Shown piece by piece: positions 1 to 10,000 of a stretch of DNA of 25,584 bases. A model generated the notes under the pieces. That model had not been told where the DNA came from. It made no database searches and was given only the letters and a program-made list of their open reading frames with translations. Source of the stretch: Symbiodinium natans. Its lineage: Eukaryota > Sar > Dinophyceae > Suessiales > Symbiodiniaceae. The stretch is taken from contig CAJNDS010000437.1 of the NCBI GenBank assembly GCA_905221605.1, positions 115,379 through 140,962 of the forward strand. The letters run 5' to 3'. The position numbers were made by a program, and so were the translations under genes. How positions within the stretch are numbered: position 1 is the stretch's first letter; every line of letters starts with the position of its first letter.

Positions 1-98
1 CTAAACCCTAAACGCTAAACCCTAATCCCTAATCCCTAAACCCTAAACCCTAAACCCTAAACCCTAACCCTAACCCTAAAACCTAAACCCTCAACCCC
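1..98. repeat. Degenerate CCCTAAA telomeric repeats at window start
   Basis: CCCTAAA units with CCCTAA and CCTAATC variants open the window. Their orientation would fit a left chromosome end, but similar blocks occur throughout, so this is treated as interstitial. Confidence 0.85.
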
Positions 99-712
99 AA
101 ACCAGATCCACACCTTGGAGGTGGTCTGTGCGGAGAGGATGCGATGGGTGGCCGCCTTGAGGAATCCAAACGTCTTGGGGTTTGAGGTTTGCATTTGTTG
201 CAGAACCTCAACTTGAACTTGGGAGTTTCGGATTTAATGTTTAAGCTTTCGGATTTGGCGTTTAGGGGTCCTCGGAAAGGAAATCCAAGCCACATTTTGG
301 GACATCAAGGGACCCAGATTTGGGCAAACCCCCCCCCCCCCCCCCCCCCCCCAAGTATGCACAACCTGCCAGGTCGGCCCCTTTGACCCTCTGAGAAGCA
401 GAAGGAAGATCCTCTTAAACCCACGAAGGCCGAGAAGAACATGCACGTCAGGACCAACCCAAGGTTCCGAAAGGGCACCATAGGAAGGAAAATTCGTTCA
501 TTCCGTTCCGTTCCAGTTTGTATGCGTATATACATATGTTAAGTATATTATAAGCAACATATATATATATGCATATAGATATATGTATGTATGTACTAAT
601 ACAAGGGGGAGTCAACTTTGCCGGAGGAGAGCTGATGAACTGATAAACCCATCAAGCTAGAAGACCCAGGCAACTCTCTCTTTCGCCAGGGAGGCTGCGG
701 CTTCGGGCTTAA
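99..712. other. No gene: C-tract, AT-rich microsatellite, possible decayed exon
   Basis: It contains a run of about 24 C at 329-352 and an AT-rich microsatellite-like stretch at 515-600 (ATATATATAT, TATGTATGTATG). The 110-190 stretch may hold a decayed exon on the minus strand, but no frame is convincing. Confidence 0.5.
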
Positions 713-2215
713 AGGGTTTAGGGTTTAGGGTCTAGGGTTTAGGGTTTCGGGTTTAGGGTTTTGGTTTAGGGCCACCATTGATTGGCGTAAGGATGCAAGG
801 CCCTAAACCCGTGAACCCCCCAAAACCCCATAAACCCCTAAACCCCCCAACCCCCAAAACCCCTGAACCTCTAAAGCCCTAACCCTAAATCCTAAACCCT
901 AAACCCTAAACCCCAGCGCCTGGTTGGGGGCCAACGGACTGGTCTCCGGCATGGCCCGTGCCTCTCAGCATCGCGTGACTTCGGGTTTAGGGTTTAGGGT
1001 TTAGGGTGTAGGGTGTAGGGTGTAGGGTGTAGGGTTTAGGGTTTAGAGTTTCGGGTTTAGGGTTTAGGGTTCAGGGTTCAGGGTTTCGGGTTTAGGGTTT
1101 AGGGTTTCCCCCTTTGGGCCCTCAGGGCTTCGGGTTTAGGGTTGGGAGGAAGAGGTTTGGGGTTCAAGGGTTTAAGGGCCTCACCTGCGGGATTTCCAAA
1201 ATTCAAGGACTCGTACGGGCGTAAAAGGTGTCGGCTGAAGGGCTCACGGGTTCAAGGGGAGAAGGTGGGCTTGATCTTTGAGTGGTTTGAGGGTTCTCAA
1301 AGGGTCGAACCTCCCAAGTCCCATACCCTAAACCCGAAAACCCGAGACCCTTAAGCACTTAATGCAGACACCCTTGAACCCTGAACCCTGAACCCTAAAC
1401 CCTAAACCCCCAAACCTCCAAACCCTCAGAGTGTGTCCGAGCCTGCACGGGCGCCGGGTTCGCCTGCGAAGGCTGGGACGGGGGGGGGGGGGGGGGGGTT
1501 TCGGGCTTGACGGTTTTTAGGGTTTTAGGTTGGGATGTTCCCCCTTATACTAACAGTCCTTAACAGGGGTTATAATAGAGGGTGCTAGAATCCCTACTAA
1601 GGACTGTTAGTATAAGGGGGAACATCCCAAGTCTTAGAGCTGTAGGGTTTTGGGGTTTTAGGTTTGGGGTTTTAGGGTTTAAGGGTTTCGGCGTAAAGTG
1701 CTTCAGAGGGGCTGGGATGAGAGATCACGTTTAGGGCCTTAGGGTTCTTGAGGTTTCAGGTTTTGAAGGGATTTGGGGGCTTGGGGGGTTTTAGGTTTAG
1801 GGCTTGAAGGTTTTGAGGCTCTAGGGTTTCAAGGTCTTCGGGCTTGAAGTTTCGGGCTTTAGGGTTTTAGGGCTGTAGGGTTTGGGCTTTAGGTTTAGGG
1901 TTTCAGGGTTTTGGGCTGAATGCTAGTAAGAAAAAGAAACTTATCAGTTAAAGAGGAAGGAAACGTGATGATAACCAAAGGACCGTCGTAGTGCTAGAAG
2001 TACAATGGCACTGATACAAGTCATTTGCGGAGAGTTGAGTTCGGGCGTGGGGAGGAAGGGCTTTGAAACCCCATCCTCTCAGCCCTAAACCTGAAGCCCT
2101 AAAACACCCTACGCTCTGCCCCTTGTGAGGGTCTAGCAATTAGCTTCAAGAGTAAGAAGCCCAAACGCCAAACCCGAAAACCCTAAACCCGAAGCCCCAA
2201 GACCCCCAGAACCCC
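713..2215. repeat. Mixed telomere-like blocks with exon-like islands
   Basis: TTTAGGG-type blocks lie at 713-770, 982-1140 and, degenerate, 1640-1910. CCCTAAA-type blocks lie at 804-915 and 1370-1427. Variants TGTAGGG, TTCAGGG and TTTCGGG are common. A 19-G run lies at 1480-1498. Islands at 917-980 and 1430-1480 sit in the same CCCTAAA-island-TTTAGGG setting as the proven exons but encode nothing I recognise. Confidence 0.6.
1530..1630. mobile_element. Foldback MITE-like element, family A copy 1
   Basis: The 101-bp element has perfect 33-bp terminal inverted repeats at 1530-1562 and 1598-1630, beginning TTGGGATGTTCCCCC. Its 35-bp loop carries no ORF. It is surrounded by G-type telomeric repeats. 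A target duplication is not evident. Confidence 0.8.
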
Positions 2216-2218
2216 GAT

Positions 2219-2349
2219 AGGGTTTAGGGTTCAGGGTCAGGGTTTCAGGTTAGGGAAACCCTAAACCCTAAACCCTAAAACCTAACCCCTAAACCCTAAA
2301 CCCTAAACCCTAAACCCTAAACCCTAAACCCTAAACCCTAAACCCTAAG
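2219..2349. repeat. Directly abutting inverted telomeric repeats
   Basis: TTTAGGG-type sequence (2219-2255) switches directly to a clean CCCTAAA array (2256-2349) with no spacer, like a telomere-telomere fusion or a loop-less version of the intron palindromes described in the findings. Confidence 0.8.
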
Positions 2350-2455
2350 CCGTTGATTCCTCCGAGCTTTTCAGAAAGGCCTGGCTGGAAAACCTCTTCA
2401 CCCCGAAAAACAACCCCGCAAGCCCCGAAAACCTCCTTAGAGCCCTTGACAGGCC

Positions 2456-2852
2456 AGGGTTTAGGGCTTAGGGCTTAGGGTTTAGGGTTTCGGGTTTAGG
2501 GTTTCGGGTTTAGGGTTTCGGGTTTAGGGTTTCGGGTTTAGGGCTTAGGGTTTAGGGTTTCGGGTTTAGGGTTTCGGGTTTCGGGCTTAGGGTTTAGGGT
2601 TTCGGGTTTAGGGTTTTAGGGTTTGAGGTTAGGGCTTAGGGCTTACGGGTTTAGGGTTTCGGGTTTAGGGTTTAGGGTTTAGGGTTTCGGGTTTAGGGTT
2701 AGGGTTCGGGTTTAGGGTTTCGGGTTTAGGGCTTAGGGTTTAGGGTTTCGGGTTTAGAGGGTAGGGTTTCGGGTTTAGGGTTTCGGGTTTAGGGTTTCGG
2801 GTTTAGGGCTTAGGGTTTAGGGTTTCGGGTTTAGGGTCTCGGGTTCAGGGTT
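2456..2852. repeat. TTTAGGG/TTTCGGG compound array
   Basis: About 400 bp alternate TTTAGGG and TTTCGGG, often as a regular 14-bp dimer, with TTAGGGC variants. The island 2350-2455 to its left reads as possible exon on the minus strand, without recognisable product. Confidence 0.85.
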
Positions 2853-3236
2853 TTATTTTTCGAACAACTCCTAGAACCCCCAAACCCAAAAACAACCTCT
2901 TGGGCGACCCTTTCTGGGAAGCAAGCAACACAGACAACAAGAACACACCCTAACTGAGTTGCTGAGCTCATAAGCCCCCAAAAAAAGTGTACACGTTCAG
3001 CTCTATAGGATTGTAGTATCCCAAACCTACTTGTCCTGTACCTAGGGGAACTAAAGGTTAACCTTTGGGATTATAAGGGGACTATATTACCCCAAAAAGT
3101 TTAAAGGTTACCTACTCTACAACTAAGCAAAAGTGCAATGTGTGCTCTTTCAGCTACTAAGCTAACAAAAAGAATGCCTCCACTCGCGTCTCGGCGACAT
3201 CTTCTTTGGCCGCGGTGGTGTCTGCCTGGTGCAGAA
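2853..3236. other. Spacer with palindrome and the possible ankyrin exon
   Basis: The stretch holds a 14-bp perfect palindrome AAAGGTTAACCTTT at 3053-3066 and a G/T-poor segment at 2880-2990. Nothing else was recognised apart from the possible exon at 3185-3225. Confidence 0.4.
3185..3225 (-). CDS. Possible further ankyrin exon
   Basis: After CACCAG| the minus strand reads ADTTAAKEDVAET, like the end of an ankyrin repeat (GADxTAxxxDGxT). It lies directly beside a TTTAGGG block, as the other exons do. The phase to exon 11 does not match, so either an exon between them was missed or this is a relic. The downstream end is not resolved. Confidence 0.35.
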
Positions 3237-3296
3237 GGGTTTAGGGTTCAGGATTTAGGGTGTAGGGTTTAGGGTTCAGGGTTCAGGGTTCAGGGT

Positions 3297-3327
<31 letters not shown>

Positions 3328-3402
3328 AGGTTTAGGGCTTAGGGTTTAGGGTTTAGGGTTTAGGGTTTAGGGTTTAGGGTTTAGGGTTTAGGGTTTAGGG
3401 CA
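3237..3402. repeat. TTTAGGG array with TTCAGGG and TTGAGGG variants
   Basis: Variant runs (TTCAGGG, then TTGAGGG) precede about nine perfect TTTAGGG units. It forms the acceptor-side half of an inverted pair with 3815-3940. Confidence 0.9.
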
Positions 3403-3814
3403 GAAGATTTGGGGGAGGGGGGGGGGGGGGTGCGAACACCTAAACCTTCAGCCCTCAAACCCGAAACCTTAAGGGCTCAGGGCTTGGGATCTGATATTGG
3501 AACCCTGATCTCTCCTACTTCAGAGGAAGCTTCGTGTGGGGGTTTCCGAAAATAGATTTAGGCTTAGGGGTTGTTCCTAGAATAAGGATTTTCGTATGTT
3601 GGGGTGAAGGGGTACCCGAATTTGGGAAATGCTGATATGTAAGGTTGTCATCCGTCGGCTACTGCAACAGCCATCCTACATACAACCCAGATACAACTAC
3701 CCGGGGAGCACCAAAAGCGTCTTGCGGCGGCAGGTGACCAATTTTTTGCCACAAGCATCTTTGATCCACGCGTGCCCATGAACCTCAGAGACCTTCCTTT
3801 ACCCGAAATCAAGC
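3403..3814. other. Non-telomeric loop between inverted telomeric blocks
   Basis: It begins with a G-run (3412-3430). The remainder is mixed sequence without a supported gene. A minus-strand frame over 3690-3790 is open but resembles nothing. Confidence 0.4.
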
Positions 3815-3940
3815 CCAAACCCTAAACCCTAAACCCTAAACCCTAAACTCTAAACCCTAAACCCTAACCCTAAACCCTAAACCCTAAACCCCTAAACCCT
3901 AAACCCCTAAACCCTAAACCCCTAAACCCTAAACCCCCAC
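3815..3940. repeat. CCCTAAA array
   Basis: About 17 units, several with an extra C (CCCCTAAACCCTAAA). It is the donor-side telomeric tract of the intron after ankyrin exon 11. Confidence 0.9.
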
Positions 3941-3954
3941 CCCGGGCCCTGTGC

Positions 3955-4002
3955 GTGGATAGCCGTGGCAGCCGCTCTCGGCACCAAGCGCGTGCATCTG
4001 CG
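3955..4002 (-). CDS. Ubl-ankyrin gene exon 11
   Basis: The acceptor is AAACGCAG|CGCAG, joining in phase to exon 10. It encodes QMHALGAESGCHGYP, recognisable as an ankyrin first half (compare T-P-L-H-x-A-A-E-x-G-x-x-G). The likely donor is CCAC|GCACAG, much like that of exon 8. A block of CCCTAAA repeats follows immediately in the intron. Confidence 0.5.
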
Positions 4003-7000
4003 CTGCGTTTCACGCAGGCGCTCGCACGCGCGTCTACAGAGTCTACAGCATCGAATAAAGGGGCCTATTTGTTGGACTTGGTCCAGGAATCTTGTGGGGC
4101 AGCTTACGATGTTTTTTTGTAGGGGTCTAAGGGTGGCCCTATTTGCTTGGAATGGGATTTTGGGGTTAGTTGTGTAGTAGATGTATATAGCAGTTCTAAC
4201 CCTCTGCCCTGAACCCTATAACCCTACACCTTGACAATTCCTTGGGTTCCGCCGTCTCGGTCTTGACTCAGCGGGTGCAGCTAAAGGCCGTCCTCCAACT
4301 TATCGCAGGCGGCTTTTGCCTGTGCTGCCAGCAGGAGCCGAATCACCTCGTTCCGGCCCGACTCAGAAGACATCTTGTTTCGCCCTCTCTTGCCAGCCAG
4401 CAAGCCTTTTCTAGGGTGTTAAGGGTTGTGGTCTGGGCCCCTGAATGCCCAGCTTATGCCTTTAAGCCTCTTTAAGGGTTTCTGTAGTCTTCCCAAACAG
4501 GCCACGTGCCCATGTTCGGTGCTGAAAAGGGCTTCGGGAATGAGGGTTTCGGCGTTGACCCACGCGAGTTCCTGGGGGGGGATTCAGAAACTCCTGGTGA
4601 CCCGGGCCTGGGGTGTCTCTTCAGTTAGTGAACAATACGACCTGAACAAGAGCAATGGCAACAAAAACACAAAAGGAGTAGGCACAGGGGCTCTCGGCCC
4701 TCCCTAAACCCTAAACCCTAAACCCTAAACCCTAAACCCTAAACCCTAAACCCTAAACCCTAAACCCTAAACCCTAAACCCTAAACCCTAAACCGCAAAG
4801 GGTTCGTGCACTCGGGGCGCGTGCGTTTTGGAGGGCGGTCCGTCCGAAACCGTCGGCCAGGCTGACGTCCGCCGTGGCCTCCAGGAGCACCTTCACCTCA
4901 ACTGCTAGGGCTTCACAAGGGTTTCGGGGGTCTTCCCTAAACCCTAAACCCTAAACCCTAAACCCTAAACCCTCAACCCTAAACCCTAAACTCCAACCCT
5001 TAAACGCCCAAACACCCCACACCCGACAACCAAAAGTCTTTCCAAGTACCGTCGACGCACGGTGCATGGATGCCCGTGGGTGGCGGCCGCCTGAAGAGGC
5101 GTCCACCCATCCTCGCAGGGTTTAGGGTTTAGGGTTTAGGGTTTAGGGTTTAGGGTTTAGGGTTTAGGGTTTAGGGTTTAGGGTTTAGGGTTTAGGGTTT
5201 GGGGTTTAGGGTTTGGGGTTTAGGGTTTAGGGCTTAGGGGACCGTAGCACCCTGGAAGGGTGTAGGGCTTGGGGTTTGGAGGTTTAGGATTCAGGGTTCA
5301 GGGTCTACTTGGAGGTTCATGGTACTTATGTACCTATAAAACTGTACTTATAACCGTAATAACCCAGTTAGAAGCCCCTTGAGTGCCGACAGTTCTAGTT
5401 GGTTAAGAAGTGCCATGAACCTCCAAGTAGGGCTGAGGGCTGACCCTAAACCCTAAACCCTAAACCCTAAACCCTAAACCCCAAACCCTAAACCCTAAAC
5501 CCTGAACCCTTAACGTTGCTAGGTCCTTCTGGGCCGTGTCCGCGTCGGCCCCTGCCTCCAGCAGCAGTCGCACGATCTCCACGTGGCCTGGTTTAGGGTT
5601 TAGGGTTTAGGGTTTAGGGTTTAGGGTTTCGGGTTTCGGGTTTAGGGTTTAGGGTTTAGGGTTTAGGGTTTAGGGTTTAGGGTTTAGGGTTTAGGGTTTA
5701 GGGTTTAGGCTTTAGGGTTTAGGGTTTAGGAATTAGGGCTTGGGGTTTAGGGCTTAAGGTTTCTGGCTTGGGGACTGAGGGTTCGGGCTGTGGGGTCTAG
5801 GGGGGTCTTGTGAGCTCGAGAACTCCCCCAAAAAATTCCGAATCACCACCGCCTCACAAACTTGTCTCGGCTGTCATAAGTGGCAATCAAAAGGTTTGCG
5901 GTTTAAACCCCCTAGACCCCTAAACCCCTGAGCCCCCCACACCCCTAAACCCTAAACCCTAAACCCTAAACCCTAAACCCGTTTTATCAAAGGGAACCCG
6001 GAGAAGGCGCCTTCCAGCGCCGCCAGCAGAAGCGCCGTCTCGCCATCCGGGCCTTGCAGCCCGGGGGCGTGCGGGAGACGCAACATCTCCTTGTCATCTC
6101 CAGGGTTTAGGGTTTGGGGTTTGGGGTTTGGGGTTTGGGGTTTGGGGTTTAGGGTTTAGGGTTTAGGGTTTGGGTTTGGGGTTTGGGGTTTGGGGTTTGG
6201 GGTTTAGGGTTTAGGGTTCGCAGGGTTAGTAGGGTTAGCAGGGTTAGTAGGATTAGTAGGGCTAGTAGGGTTAGTAGGGTTTAGGGCCTGGACACTGGGC
6301 TTAGAAGGGCCAACTGCTTCTAAGGGTTCCTACGATTCGGATGGGCTCAGATGAGCTTTCGTCTTAGAAGGACTCCCTGAAGCCTAAACCCCTGAAACCC
6401 CTTAAAACCCCTAAAGCCCTCATTGCTAATCGCATGCCTAAAGCCCCCAAAGCCCCTAAAGCCGCTAAAGCCCCTAGACACTACGTATACCATAAACCCT
6501 GAACCCTAAACCCTAAACCCTAAACAACCTACATGCACAACCCTAACTCTGAACCCTAAACCCTGAACCTTAAACCCTAAACCCTAAACCCTAAACCTTA
6601 AACCCTAAACCCTAAACCCTAAACCCTGAACCTTAAACCCCCCGCCCCCGCAACCAACAACGCCCGCGGGCTCCTCCACCATGGTGGCGTCGCCGTCGCC
6701 CACCGCGCGGGTGAAGAGATGCTGGAGCCACCCCGAGTCCTTGGGGCTTAGGGTGTATAGGGTTTGGGGCTTTAGGGTTTAGGGTTTAGGGTTCAGCATC
6801 TCAAGTCCAAGCATTCACTAGTCACGCAATTACTCCAGATAAATACCCACCCGCCCAAGCCCGAAATGCAGGCGTTGGGGGGGAGGCGCTTCTTGAGGTG
6901 GATGTCAGGATTTAGGGTTTAGGGGTTAAGGGTTTAAGGTTAAAAGTCTAGGGTCTAGGATTTAGGGTCTGCAGGCTTAGAGGTTTATGAGGCTTGCGGT

Positions 7001-10000
7001 TTCGGGGGCTCTGTCCTAAACTTTACCTCCTGCAGCCATAAGGCCCCCCCCTAACTGCCTGAAGCCTCAAACCTCTAAACACGACCCGACACCTCAAAAC
7101 CAGCTTGCCGAAAATAAGCCTTCAGTCATAAAGGACACCAGAGAAGACGATCTCAAAACAACAACGTTAGACAAATAGACGCTTGAACACAAATGAAATT
7201 TTGATTATAATATGATAAAACAACAACTCAAACATGATGTAAGATCCTGTCATGTATTATAGATAGCATATAATATCATATATATATATATATATACTCA
7301 TTTAATACAAACAGAAACGAAGAAAAACACTGCCCAGGCCGGGGTCGGAGGAGAAGGGCACCAGGACCAACTGAAGGTCCCAAGGCATTCGCAGGCTGCA
7401 GTCGTCCTCCCAAACCCCCAAAACGCCCTAAAGCCCGCAATCCCTAAACCCTAAACCCTAAACCCTTCTCACAAGCAACACTGTAGGCTGAGGCCGCAAC
7501 AGAAAAAGAGATGTCAAGAATGAGTTGAATGTCAGCAAGAATTTGGGACACAGGCTCCCAATCTGATTGCAATCTCCCAGAATCGCAAAGTCTGACTTTT
7601 TCCGACTGGTGGAAACGTCAAAGGTTCTTGCTTCGAGATATCTCTTGGCAGCTTCTGCAGGGGATGTCTCGCACTGTGCCTTATCGGCAGACCCAATATT
7701 GTGCACGGATGCCTGCGAATCCGTTTGAGCGCTAGCCTAAACCTGCCGAGAGCTGCGAAACTCCTGTGCCGACAAGGCTGCAGCATAGAGCTACAGGCCG
7801 TGCATGCGTTTGCTGCTCTGCTGGTAAACCAGCATCTCCTGACATGTGCAACGAGATTGGTGCTGTAAGCCCTCCCATGCAATAACATAGGGTGGTCAAC
7901 AGCTTTCATCTAACAATGATGCGTGCTAATTTGGGAGCGACTGTGCGAAACATCACGCACAGCACTCCTGTGAACAAAGGGCTTGAGAGGACTGACTCAT
8001 GTGAGAGGTGGGCCGCCCAGCTACTGCCACCGGTGGTTTCTTTAGTGGCGTCATCCGCGCTGCTGTGGTTTTGCCGTAGCAGACTGAGCATGCCAGTAGC
8101 ATCAAAGCTCTCGCGTGGCATGATCCAGCTTTGCATGTTTTCAAGGCATACCTTGAACGCAGCGCCCAAAACCCAGTGCAGCACGGAGTCAAGTGCATGC
8201 TGGCAAGTCTCGCTCCACACAAAGCGAAGGAGTGACAGCAACACCGCTGCTCTTACAGAAACCAGGAACAGTGACAGCATCCAAATGCTAACTGCATCTA
8301 AGATGGGACTGCCCATGCCACCGGTCATCACACAAGATAGTCAGTTACGTCCCGTGCCACTGCTTCTCAAGAAAGCATCATGCAGCAGCGTCTGCTTGCT
8401 AGCGGCCGAGCACGCCGCCTTTGGACTGGCCTTTGCTGAGGCGGTGGTGGCAGGCTTGGTTCTGCCTTGAATCTCCTGCAAGCGAGCCTGGCTCTCAGCA
8501 ATGGCTGCTTCCAAGGCGGCAGCCTCCTCAAGATGCCCGGCTACTGGCTCCGGAACGTCTTCCTGCTCACGCGCCCAATTTTCATGCGTGACTTTTTCCA
8601 CCAAGAGTTTCATCTGGTCGGAGTGCTGCTTCTGTTGCTGTGTGAGCATATCCATCATTTTGAGCATGAGTGCATCCTTGTCGCCACTACTGGCTGCACC
8701 TGTCCCTTGCGGATGGGTAGCTTCGACAGTAACAGCTGGCGGTTGCTCCACTGGAGCCTGCTTCCCGGTGATAGCCTGCAAGATGGAGGAGGCAAGGCTC
8801 CCTCCGGCTTTCGCAGGCAAGGTAGCAGGTTGCGGCGCCGCTGCAGGCGATGAACCGCCGGTCTGGAGGGCACGGTCAAGCACTCCCTGGATGCCTTGGC
8901 TCATCACTTGCTGCAGGGCCCCTTGGACCGCATTTTGGAAGGTCCATCCGACTGTAGCGCCAAGGTCATGGCCGTGCTGGTACGAGTAAGGGCCTGCTCT
9001 GTGGTAGCCTTTGCCTTTGTACCAGCTGCCCTTGCCTTTGCCTTTACCGCCCATGGCAGCGCAGGCAAAAAAGACAGTCAAACTGGCCAGTTAGAGCACC
9101 GCAGCTTGCAGGCGGAGCACTCAGCAAGCGCAGCACGGGGAGCTCAACTCAGCGCCAGAAACCCTAAAACCGAAACCACACAGGTACACGAACAAAAACC
9201 CCGGCATTCAAGACTCCCAGTACGACGCAACCCTGTCAGGGAGATTGCTTTGCATAGCCCAAGCATGGAGCTGATTTCTGGCACACTTGCTTGCTGCTGG
9301 GAAATGATGGGCATGTGTCCACAACCTTTCAATGATCTGCCTAGGATATCCTGAGAGGATCCAAAGCTGAAGCTCGGCGGAAACAGCTTTTCGCAACTCA
9401 TTTTGGGGCAACTGCAGCGTCCTAAGTCGCACAAGTTTTGAAGCGACGAGCCCACGGGCTTCACACAAATCAAAACTGCAAAATCCTCTCCAGGGCTTAA
9501 GTCTGAATTTGGCGGGAGCGTGTTTACCTGCCTGATCTCGCCAGTCGGCCTCTGCGAGGTCAGCTCTTATGCGGCACTATCCAAATATCAAGGAAAGGGA
9601 CACCCAGCTTACTACTTGGCGCAGCTTCAAACTTGATCGGGGGAGTGTAAATGGTATCAACGAGGTCTAGGAGGCAGTCGTCACAAAGCACTTTTGACGC
9701 GGTGGCAACATCGTCAACGTAGCGGACAAAAGCAGCGACTTCGTGAAACTCCCAGGTTTCATCCGGCAGAAAACCAAGCTGAACCTGTGCAAGTTTGTTT
9801 TTGACCCATTTAAACTCGTCAAAAGCTAAAACCAGGGAGGCAATAGCTTTACTACAGTGGCCTCCTATAGGCACACCCCGGACCTGTTTAAACAGAAACC
9901 TTCCTAAACGGACAGTAGGTTGCGACAGGGCCAGCGTCAGCACAGTGAGAATATCGGCCCAGCGCCAGATCTTGGCACGCTGGTTGAAATGTCCAGCGCA

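Noticed and set aside
1-98. Chromosome end at the left edge of the window
   Set aside because: The orientation fits a telomere, but the repeats are degenerate and similar blocks in both orientations continue through 23 kb.
4230-4283. Premature TAG showing that the ankyrin gene is a pseudogene
   Set aside because: A phase-compatible GC donor just before it and a matching acceptor at exon 11 remove it; without transcripts the alternative remains possible.
7464-7897. Hammerhead ribozyme in the terminal repeats, as known in some Penelope-like elements
   Set aside because: I searched both strands by eye for the CTGANGA...GAAA core and did not find it; a covariance search would be decisive.
7532-7909. 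Minus-strand frame of about 125 codons in the terminal repeat as a gene
   Set aside because: It is open in both copies only because they are nearly identical, and the peptide has no recognisable feature.
7892-8470. Plus-strand ORF of 192 codons in the retroelement
   Set aside because: It lies antisense to the GKGKG ORF and its extension and shows no domain; the minus strand has the better start context and composition.
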